Of a stretch of DNA of 64,000 bases, positions 56,001-64,000 are shown in pieces. Within the stretch, counting starts at the first letter, position 1; every line of letters starts with the position of its first letter. Where the stretch lies: NCBI GenBank assembly GCA_031841125.1, contig CM063111.1:58775535-58839534 (forward strand), in the 5' to 3' direction. The stretch is from Acanthococcus lagerstroemiae. Lineage: Eukaryota; Arthropoda; Insecta; Hemiptera; Eriococcidae. Both the position numbers and the translations under genes were made by a program. The notes beneath the pieces are model-generated. The model saw only the letters and a list, made by a program, of their open reading frames with translations, made no database searches and had not been told where the DNA came from.

Positions 56001-57863
56001 TTAGAATTGACGTTGGAGTATCCAAATTCAACCAAACTCGATTCAATAATAAGAGATTGGCTGGACAATTTACCTCCTGGACTACCGGCGAACTGGCTGG
56101 TGAATATGATCATGAGATTTGCGAATTTTAAGTAACAAAAGCAATGATAGACCGCCGAGAATGTCTAATAGTATACATATTATTCATTTCAGGCTGAAAC
56201 CCATGATCGTTTCCGTACTAATGGTCACTATACAGACGAATATGTAGACATCATGGCCACAATTATATTAATGTTACCCGGTATTGGTATCATTTACTAT
56301 GGACAGGAATTAGGTATGCCAATGGCTCCGATACGACCAGATCAATCAAAAGACCTACGTCACGCAATACGTGATAATGTCAGGACGCCAATGCAGTGGG
56401 ATAGCACTTTCAATGCAGGTAGGGGACTCGAACACGCTGTATAATAAATTGTGCCTCCTTATGCTCAACGATGTACTCGTACCCGATGCGCAATCAGTTA
56501 CCCTTGGTTCCCCCTTCAGTTACCCGGGTAACTGGCGGGATTTTGCGCATCCCGATACACAATCAGTCACCCGGAAACGTTACTCATTTGCAACCCTCAG
56601 TTACCCTCAGATTACCCGTAAACTCGTCAGTTACCCTTGTTTCCCTTTAGTTACCCGGGTAACTGGCGGGATTTTGCGCATCGGGTAAGGAAGCAGCATA
56701 CCAGAAAATTTATTAGGGACAATCCCATACAGCTGGAATTCCATGTTGAAGATTTGATGTAATAGATATTCAACTTAGAAGCAAATGTGGGTGTAATTTT
56801 TTCGAGTTGTGAAAATGTATACAAGTAGCCAATCGAACTAATGAGTACGAAGTTTTCCGTGTGTACACTTAAAAACTTTTTAGCATTCAACTTCGGGAGA
56901 AAAATGCTAGTAACATGGAAAAAATGGTGTACCACAAATAACGTACTAAATAATTTATTTAAACGTGTTTGCAGGATTTACATCTAAGCTAAAACCATGG
57001 CTTCCAGTAAATCCTAATTATTGGAGAATAAACGTCGAAAATGAAAAACGTGAACCCAACAGCCATTACAATGTTTTCACGGCGTTATCTCGGCTCAAGA
57101 AAACCAAAACCGCCAAGTACGGGGATCTTGAGTCGTACATAATATCAGAGTGGGTTTACGCTTTTACAAGGTAAATGGGTACTTCATAAATATACTATTG
57201 ATTTGAAGTTGAAGCTGTAATGAATAAGAGAGGAAGATATCAACCCTACACCCGCATTCTTTTTGTTTTCCTCTCGCAAACCATATTTCGATGCCAAAAT
57301 ATCTCCTCTCCTATATGTCATGATTGGATATTCAAACGAATGTCTTTAATTACAGATCGCTGAAAGGTTCCAAAACCTACCTCACCGTGCTCAATTTAGG
57401 AACGGAAATGGAAATTGTTGATCTAAGCATACAAATAAAAAATTTACCTCCTATTCTGAAAGTGGAGGTTGCCAGCATCAACGCCGGGTATACAAAAGGG
57501 TAAACCAGATTCATTCTGTTAACTGAAACTTACCAATATGGCTTCTTAATAAGGGGGAGGGTGGAGGTTAGTTTTTATACCTATGAATTTGAAAGCTTCC
57601 TTTCAGTTGGGAAAATTCTTTCGTCTTTCAATTTGCCAGTAATGACTGTTTCGGTGGATGTTTCCCACTTTCCCTGTCGGCATGTTCTTATTTGGAGAAC
57701 TCGAGAGTAGCGTACGGTCTATAGTATTATGAAAACTGTCACCGATTTTTACTCACTAAGATACGTTGCTTTTAGGGACAAGATAAAGTCGAGGCCTAGA
57801 TTTCCTGAAATGCTGATTATGCGACCGTTGTCCTCATTGGTTCTGTCATACAGAAAATTATAA
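44064..57863 (+). CDS. Maltase / alpha-glucosidase (GH13), copy B, ten exons
   Basis: Exons: 44064-44241, 45235-45414, 45592-45752, 45941-46072, 49027-49277, 55901-56099, 56193-56418, 56975-57170, 57356-57499 and 57776-57863. Exon lengths equal those of copy A, all sites are GT/AG, and the total is 584 codons. The same signal peptide (1-28) and catalytic trio (Asp234, Glu306, Asp372) are present. Around the nucleophile it reads GLRLDAPPF, and the later motif is the more usual RTPMQW. Against copy A, the visible changes are at residues 29, 31, 73, 83, 168, 176, 177, 196, 211, 233, 235, 237, 289, 309, 315, 338, 357, 423, 426 and 432, and none in exons 8-10. The exon 1 donor (GTAAAT) is closer to consensus than in copy A (GTGAAT). 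Intron 4 hosts a solo LTR and intron 5 an R1-like LINE. With its TATA box, this copy looks the better equipped for expression. Confidence 0.85.
47139..48864 (+). mobile_element. Solo LTR (1726 bp), present only in unit B
   Basis: It begins TGTAATGACGAC, ends TTTTCACGACA (TG...CA) and is flanked by ATAC (47135-47138 and 48865-48868). The matching site in copy A is uninterrupted. It is clearly richer in G+C than the intron around it. No gag-pol, primer site or second LTR is nearby, which fits LTR-LTR recombination. Superfamily (Gypsy or BEL) is not determined. Confidence 0.6.
47811..48236 (+). repeat. Three ~151-bp tandem repeats inside the solo LTR
   Basis: Units start with GCCTACACTT at 47811, 47962 and 48115, the last one partial. 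Each contains the perfect hairpin CTTGCTACT-GCATA-AGTAGCAAG (second unit slightly altered) and TAGCTCTATGCG..AGAGCTA words. The minus-strand frame at 47956-48315 simply repeats the same peptide and is not a gene. Confidence 0.75.
50533..53517 (-). pseudogene. R1-like ORF2: endonuclease, reverse transcriptase, zinc knuckle
   Basis: In order on the minus strand: APE endonuclease (53517-52891: NVVVITEPYIPPSG, VVAGDFNCR), a linker (52961-52591), RT start KNRKAPGPDGINYKTL (52461-52075), FGFRKHRSTEHAV and DIKGAFDHAPW (52069-51761), catalytic YADD (51770-51294), and C-terminal SGHGCFASYLHRR with C-P-C..H..C (51351-50533). At least five frame changes (around 52890, 52600, 52070, 51765 and 51340) break it. 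If real, the copy cannot move by itself. Confidence 0.75.
53503..53604 (-). pseudogene. End of R1-like ORF1 overlapping ORF2
   Basis: A minus-strand frame reads MPEKNNDHTGMDVDEAL and stops at TAA in ATGGCGACGGCTAA, the very bases that start ORF2. A 14-base ORF1/ORF2 overlap is in keeping with R1-type elements. Only about 30 codons remain. Confidence 0.45.
53607..54112 (+). repeat. G-rich minisatellite remnant in intron 5 of copy B
   Basis: It matches 30058-30555 of unit A. Then the sequence jumps to the counterpart of 33515, with GGGAAAACCACGTAG at the junction, so about 2.9 kb is missing in B. Short shared AAAAC/CACG words mark the break. Confidence 0.6.
54165..55094. mobile_element. 930-bp TIR element in intron 5 of copy B
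   Basis: The ends GTTATTCTTCAAAAATG and CATTTTCGACGAATAAC are inverse over about 26 bases. The element splits the composite-repeat spacer, whose unbroken form is at about 16243-16250. CCTCCT lies on both sides and may be part of an 8-bp duplication. There is no clear transposase; recurring ATGCCGACGGACA words occur inside. Confidence 0.6.
55442..55746. mobile_element. CAG..GCGAAACT MITE copy, unit B
   Basis: Decayed left end CAGAAACCAAATTTGAC, GCCGACAAA words, a (CAAA)n run at about 55595-55643, poly-G near 55713-55723 and right end GGTTTCGCCCCTG. It is in the same orientation as the other copies. Confidence 0.5.
56482..56685. mobile_element. TA-flanked MITE, intron 7 of copy B
   Basis: Counterpart of 35284-35488 with the same ends, TA flanks and two GTTACCCGGGTAAC palindromes. 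It was present before the large duplication. Confidence 0.55.
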
Positions 57864-58261
57864 TTCGTTCATCGCAGTTTATATTTGCACCATTATTTGA
57901 ATTGCTATTAATCCTGCAACTCGCGAGTTAGAAATATTAATTTTGTGAAATATTTGTCATTGAAGATCAAATTTTTATAAATTATTGACTTTTGTCCAAC
58001 TTTGATATTTTTTTGTGTTCCGAGAGGAGAACCAACTTTCCTGGACCTCACTTGGTGGACCCGATTGACAACGAGGCTAGTTGTGAGTGCATTTGTGAAC
58101 ATCATTCAGTAATCAGACTAGTTCTGAATGATTACTTCGCACACACTATTTTAAAATGATCAGACGTTGAACACTCGCAAGAAAATGTGAGTGGCCAAAA
58201 GTCTCAAAACGGTAGTGGTTTGTGATATGTTTTGTGTGTGCTCTCTAGTGTCAATCGGGGT

Positions 58262-58365
58262 GTGTATGGCGATGCATTCATGCTAAAAATAGCTCCCCAG
58301 ACACCGCATCCCTGGCCTCAGAAACTACCCTCTCGAGTATCCTAATACGGAGGTGCCTTTAAAAC
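58262..58365 (-). mobile_element. Diverged R1-like LINE 3' fragment, unit B
   Basis: Counterpart of 37066-37170 with only a few differences, such as ATAGCTCC for ATGGCTCC. Confidence 0.45.
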
Positions 58366-58660
58366 CCGCTGGGTAAGGCATACAAATGTTCACGGACCTT
58401 CGAAGAGCACTCGACGGTGGCTCAACCGAGCGTCAAACATGTTGCTACGAGAGTCGTCCATGCTCCAGGAATTTCCACGTGATACACCGCGGAAGATCTC
58501 TCTACCTTGGGAGTGCCACCACATACACGTACTTCCAACTTTCCTGGACCTAGTTTTCACGTTAATTCCGAATTCGGTGGTCGATTTCCAAGAGGACCTT
58601 TGAATTTTCAGTAAATAAAATTTTAAAAGGCTTATAAGCCAATTTTGGTGATTTTTGGCC

Positions 58661-58872
58661 CAGGCCCGTAGCTAACTGCTTGTATGTGCCAGGGTACTTG
58701 ATATTTGCAACCAAGACAATGAGCTCTGTAAGGGTGCAACATAAACATTTTTTTTTAACTTTTAGCTGTTTTTATTCATTATTTTTTATTCTTTTGAGAA
58801 TGTGCTAGCCAGGGTAGCGCACTTGTCAGCCAGGGCTTCGCTCTGAGTGCCCTGGCGTTAGCTACGGGCTTG
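58661..58872. mobile_element. hAT-type MITE with 8-bp target duplication, unit B
   Basis: Counterpart of 37464-37673, with the same TTTTGGCC on both sides (58653-58660 and 58873-58880). Confidence 0.75.
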
Positions 58873-60110
58873 TTTTGGCCCCATTTTGTAACCCACATAC
58901 AAATCAAAAGGAAATTAAACATTTATGTTTCTGAACTTGTTCTTCATTTATTAAGTGCTAATCAATCTTTCAAACTTCGATATGTGCCTTGTTTTCCCCC
59001 TCTAAAATGGCTTTACACTCTCGATAAGGCTCAATATATGCAGGGTGTGGCACGGAAAGTCCACTTCTAATTTTCTTTTTATTGCGAAGTTGAATCGCTG
59101 TGATGCGACCGGGATCATTAAGTGTTGAAGTCTAATTTGTTTTAGTGTAAAAAATTTTCCCGCCTCCCGACAAGGTCCCTGGACTTCCATCAACTTCTGC
59201 ACTTCAATCGGAATTAAGTACATCGGAAAATTATCAAAATAGGAGTTTCGGAGTTACTAATTTCGAAAATCTAATCAGATTTTTAGAGGCTAAATTCGAC
59301 TTTTTCCCCTTTCAATGGGTTAAATTGATTTTGTTTTGGAGAAAAAAATGGAACGAAGTATTGGAATCATATATGATTTCCTGAGTCTCTTATTAAAAAC
59401 CGGATAGAATATATAAAATTGACCTGATTTGAAAAATCAAACGAAGTATGGTAATGGAGGTCCTGGGTTGCTGATCTTCAATCATTCTAGTTTCACGATC
59501 AGCTCCTTATTAGACCCAAAGGGTAGGAAGAGGAAATAATTCTAAAAATTGACTTAGTGACCCCCCATAAAACATAATGCACATGAAAATTTAAATGATT
59601 ATTGATCACCCTTCTGTAAAACACGAAGACTACGGGAAGGGGAGAAATTACAAATGAACTTGGCTACACAAGAAAACTTTATTTAGTAGCAAATAATATT
59701 AGAATTGGGAAAAAAGTTGAAATAATTGGAAATCAGTGTCCTGCGAAGCCCGAAAAAGGTGATGATAGAAAGGTACCCCAGGAATAGACTCCAGAACCTA
59801 AAAATATCGATTTCAGAAATAAAACAATTAGAAGGCCTATATGAGTAGGCTACACCTCGAGTAAACTTCAAATACCAAAAATCAATATTAATTTCCGTAA
59901 GAACTCCAACCTCCTTTTGCTCAAATTTTGCGTAATTTTATTTTATTTATTTTTAAATAATTTTATAGTTATTATTATTAGGTATTATTTTTTTCAATAC
60001 TTGGAGCTAATTTAAGAGGTAATAATAATAGACTTTATTCTGAAAAGTTACATTTTATATCTTAGGAATACAGCAGTTAATCCGCCGCCCCCCTATTTTG
60101 GGCATAAGCC

Positions 60111-60431
60111 CCCAAATCAATATTACCGATATTGGATATATGTGTACCATTAGGAAACTGAAATGGAAGTACGCGGGCCATTTGATAATAGAAAATAATT
60201 TAAAGTGGCACAATATCGCGACCTTTTGAACCCCGTATGGCCATAAACGCACAAGAGGGAAACCAATACTACGCTGGAGGGAAGATTTCAAAAGTTTGCA
60301 GGGAAGATGGGTGCAATTTGCGAGAGATCGAGACGTATGGAGACAACGGAAACTTATGCCCTAAAATGGGCGGGGTAGCTGGCGGTGGCTCACCTACCAA
60401 ATGTTGTAAATAAATAAAATAAATAAATAAA
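60111..60431 (+). mobile_element. 5'-truncated RTE LINE tail, unit B
   Basis: Counterpart of 38910-39224, with the TTGGGCATAAGCC duplication at 60098-60110 and 60432-60444. Confidence 0.75.
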
Positions 60432-60644
60432 TTGGGCATAAGCCTCAGTCAACTTTGTCCACGCGTTTCTATTTTGTGCGGACCTGGTCCGCAGAATGTC
60501 AGTATACTTTGCCATGTCGTCACTCCATCTCATATGGCAGGTGTTCCCACTCAGTCACCCCTTTTGCCCAATTTTCGTCTAGTGTTTCCACTAAATGTCC
60601 AGCATACACAAATTTTAATTTTTTTGATCCAGCAGGCTATAATT

Positions 60645-62770
60645 TCAAACGCATTTATTTAATTAATTTATTTTTTTCATGAACAATACAGTTTGTCCCG
60701 AATATTTGTAACTGCCCACAATCTCCAACTGGTTGTTATTTACGACATATGATCCGATACTGTTTTTTGACATAACTTTTGGTTTTTGCAAGTTTATATC
60801 CAAACCAACTTTCGTAGTTTCAGTACCTATATAATTCGGTTGTCATTTTCTGTAATTCTTCGACGTCATTACAAGCCAAAACAATGTCATCTGTGAATCG
60901 AAAATTGTTTAGCCACTTCTCATTAATTGTGATCCCCTTCCCGTCCCAGTTAATTTGTTTAAAAATACCTCTTCCAAAATCGCATTAAATAAGTTGGATA
61001 AGAAGGGTGTCCCTTGCCTTACCCCTCGTTTTATTGGGAACCTGTCCCCTTCCCGTTCCAAATGGATAAATGCCTCAGATTTGCAATACATATTTTTAAG
61101 GGTTGTAATTTTGTGTGGAACTCCCTGGAACTGCGGGGCTTCCCAAAGTTTGTCGTGGTAAATGGGGTCAAAGGCTTTGTTATAGTCAATGAAGAGTAAA
61201 TGAGAATCCGAGTTACATTCCCTCGTCTTTGCTAAAATTTCAGTTAGTGTGTGTATTTGTTCTATGGTAGATTTTTAGGGTCGGATATGAGTTGCCGAGC
61301 CTATTGCAATCGAAATTTTTCACTTCTCTTCTTATTTAATAATTTCAATTTTATTAGGGTCGGTAATGAGCCTCTAGCAATTACTTTTTTTTCTTTCTTT
61401 CTTTTTATTTTCTTCTTCCGACGTGCTTACTGATCTTGATCTTCATTACTGTGCGAGTGTTCTTAACGACGTGTAGAACCAAAAGAGATGAAATTTAGAA
61501 AATGCGATTATTTACGTTTTATTTTTAATTATATTTCGGATTTTACTTGTGACTGGAGTATTGTGCATTCCGCACTTTTCTACAAAAGGAACTATTTCCT
61601 CGAAGATAGCGAAGAAATTAACTGGATTTAAAAGAGGTAAGTGTATTGTTCGTGAATGTATGAAATGGCTTCTCAGTTTTTGATTAGAGTAGAATTTCTT
61701 TGAATCGAACCAAATACATACAACATTCTGTGGTACTCTTATCAGTAAATTTTCCAAGGAATAATGCGATGTGAATTACGTATCGTAAATTATACGGTAA
61801 AAGTAGTAATGGTAATTTTGGTATTCTGTTTCAGGTTTTGGGCGATGAAGCCTACTGAAGAGGAAACAACGGCGTTACCCTCTGTGGCGATGATGGGAAT
61901 GAGTGATGACTGATGAGGCAAATGAACAATATAAAGCGAATCGAAATCAAATTTTATAACCTGCTGTTGAATTCTTGAAATATAATGAAGATACTCATCC
62001 TGAAGATGTATAAGTTACAATAGATTGTTTTTCTGTTTTTTGATCATTCTTGTCAATGCTGAAGTATGTAATTATGACGAACACATGTACTTCCAATATT
62101 CTCAAAAGTGGATGCCAGTTAACAAGTATTGATAGTATTGGTGATAATCTTGGTTATGCCTATTCAAATTGTAAACTATATGTGAATCGAAGTAAAACCC
62201 CTTATTTCTCGTTAGCGTATGAAGAATTACAGTTTCCTAAAATGCCACCTGAATTGTTTGGAATTGATTGAAGAGTACCTTCCTGTTGATAGAGTCATAT
62301 TGATAACCTGATAAGTGATAGAGCTGCGCGACTTCAGCCTGCAGCTTTGCAATTTGAAGGTGTTGCCGACTCTCTTCGAGTAGCGAAGTTACTTGTTTCT
62401 TTCTGAAGCCAGCTTGCTCTTCTGGTTGACTAAAGTTAAGAGTAAGATAAATTCTGTCTTTTATAGTTTTGAGAAATACTTTGCTACAGTTTAAAGTTGA
62501 GCTAATTGGTCCATAATTTTTATTTTTTAATAGTATAAGTTTTATCACATTCCACTGAGTGGGTATACTTCCAAATTCTAACATTTGATTGAGTAATTTA
62601 GTTAGGGGCTTAGCCGAAACGTTTAAGCATATTTTCAAGAATTCATTTTCTACTACATCGGGTCTTGAAGCTTTATTTTTATTTAGATTTTTGAAAATAT
62701 TTTCTACTTCTTTCTCCAGAATGTATGGTACTTTATCAGTATCACTATTGTAGCAGAGACCTACCGAAAA
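60645..62770 (-). pseudogene. Broken RTE-like reverse transcriptase, unit B
   Basis: It has the same layout as unit A but a cleaner core. On the minus strand about 61250-60950 reads HTLTEILAKTREC, LLFIDYNKAFDPI (motif A), IKRGVRQGTPFLSNLF, then NNFRFTDDIVLA with Thr replacing Ala of FADD. The N-terminal part is at 62638-62390. The C-terminal 260 bases found in unit A (39431-39690) are deleted here. Confidence 0.65.
61980..62395 (+). pseudogene. Possible Helitron-type fragment, unit B
   Basis: Counterpart of 40970-41385. The 73-codon frame at 62050-62271 differs by two substitutions (K-T-P-Y for K-I-P-S). It interrupts the reverse transcriptase at the same point. Confidence 0.35.
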
Positions 62771-63323
62771 TCAGAAACTGAAGATTTGGAACCACCATTG
62801 ATTGTGTCAACATTTTTCTCATTTCTCGTAAAATCACGATTTTCAGGCTGTGGTTTCTTTTCACTTGTCACGTCAGAAATATAAAAAAGTGATAATATAC
62901 ATACATAGTGAGCAACTACAAGGCAAACTTGGTTTACTTGTAAAAATCACCGGATCACGAAATGAGGAGAGCTAAACCGTAAAGAAACACAAGGATTGAC
63001 GATTTATTAGTCCCTTCAAGAGCAGAGTTCGGCAAGCTCTCCTACGTGTATTCATTTCAATGTTTCCACTCACTTGTGTTTCAAATTCCGACCGCAATTT
63101 CCCATTTGACTGACGGGATATCTTTGAATTTATTATAGTACCTCGTCAATGAGGTGCGTCATCCTTTTACAAGTGGTGGGGGAGGTCTGACCGAACGACC
63201 GTATCACTCCAGACCTTCAGGTTAATCGCGTTTGAAACTGTACCACCGCAAATTCCAATTTAACTGATGGGGTATATTATTTGAATGTATTCTGGTACCT
63301 CGTCGATGAAAAGCATCATCCTT

Positions 63324-63537
63324 TTGGTTGGCCGAGTGGATAGCGCGTTGGTCTCGGAATCCGGCGGAGTTCCCGGGTTCGATCCCACGTAGCAACTCGC
63401 CAGATGTTCGACCTTGGCCGGTTTTTCGGCAAGAAGTGAAGCGGGCTAAGATAGCCCTAGCAGCCTCCCCGACGTCACTGAGGTAATGCTCGAAAGGGCG
63501 GATTCCAGGGCTCGGGTTGAGAGCAAATTAGAAAAGG
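63324..63537 (+). mobile_element. tRNA-derived SINE, present only in unit B
   Basis: A box TGGCCGAGTGG and B box GGGTTCGATCCC are both intact, the best preserved of the three copies. Unit A has no SINE at the matching place (about 42650). The SINE therefore inserted after the duplication, which implies recent activity. Confidence 0.75.
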
Positions 63538-63577
63538 AAGGGGTGGGAGAGGTCTGACCGAACGACCATATCACCCC

Positions 63578-63706
63578 GGTAATATTCTGTTTTTTGGGAT
63601 TGCCAATTCACTTTTTTGTTTCTGTTGTCCATAGGCTTTCGGTTGAGCGCTATGGACAACAGAGACAAAAAAGTGAATTGGTACACCCTAAAAACAGAAT
63701 ATTACC
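63578..63706. mobile_element. Hairpin MITE, unit B
   Basis: Counterpart of 42673-42800. The arms GGTAATATTCTGTTTTTTGG and CAGAATATTACC are slightly better matched than in unit A. Confidence 0.65.
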
Positions 63707-64000
63707 AAGTTCATTCACACTCCAACATGGACAGTAAATATCACCCCAGACCTTCAGGTTCATCGCGGTTGAACCTGTACGACCACAAATTCCAATTCGA
63801 CTGATGGGGTATCTTTGAATGCATTCTGGCACCTCGATGATGAAAAGCATCATCGTTTTATAAGGGAGGGGGGAGGGGGGTCTGACCAAAAGACCATATC
63901 ATCCGAACCCTTCAAGTTACGCGTGGTTGAAACTGTGTTAGTTTTGAAACCGCGTACAGTTGACCCCGATCACAACTTAGGAATCACTCTGCAGCCCCTC

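Larger units (their letters stand above)
43415..64000. repeat. Tandem duplication, unit B (continues past the window)
   Basis: Collinear with 25137-43100. It is longer in the window because of a 3.6 kb LINE, a 1.7 kb solo LTR and a SINE, partly offset by deletions near 46374, 54113 and 60645. The head-to-tail orientation points to unequal crossing over or replication-based duplication. Confidence 0.85.

Overview
The window is eukaryotic nuclear DNA, most likely from an insect. The evidence is two ten-exon maltase genes with GT/AG introns, tRNA-derived SINEs, RTE-like and R1-like LINEs, Mutator-like and hAT-like DNA elements, and solo LTRs. A tandem GH13 maltase pair would suit a sap-feeding hemipteran such as a whitefly, but the sequence alone does not prove the species. 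There are no bacterial operons, rRNA genes or CRISPR arrays.

Layout. (1) 1-5.6 kb: AT-rich DNA with an uninterrupted 431-codon ORF at 3105-4400. It resembles a rhabdovirus-like (mononegaviral) nucleoprotein, i.e. an endogenous viral element, and is bracketed by diverged direct repeats of about 145 bp. A CAG-ended MITE and a SINE follow. (2) 5.6-20.7 kb: gene-poor DNA with hairpin/foldback elements (9560-9740, 9983-10379, 17970-18427), a decayed Mutator-like transposon between inverted arrays of CGAC motifs (11.1-12.4 kb), a composite hAT-like repeat (15.3-16.9 kb) and a GC-rich island (19.66-20.16 kb). (3) 20.7-25.2 kb: an RTE-like LINE with an inverted 5' segment and an antisense R1-like LINE fragment inserted inside it. 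(4) 25.14-43.41 kb and 43.42 kb to beyond the window end: a head-to-tail tandem duplication of about 18.3 kb. Each unit holds one complete maltase (alpha-glucosidase) gene: copy A at 25661-36666 and copy B at 44064-57863. Both splice in silico to 584 codons with all phases matching.

The two units act as a natural experiment. Copy B has gained a 3.6 kb R1-like LINE, a 1.7 kb solo LTR and a SINE. Copy A has gained a 327 bp solo LTR. Copy B lost most of a G-rich minisatellite in intron 5. Copy A lacks the roughly 125 bp promoter segment that carries a TATAAAAG box in copy B. The 20 amino-acid differences I can read all lie in residues 29-432, several beside the catalytic nucleophile. Exons 8-10 encode identical protein.

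The functional content is therefore the two secreted sugar-splitting enzymes plus the possibly retained viral-like nucleoprotein ORF. The rest is transposon-derived or shows nothing recognisable.
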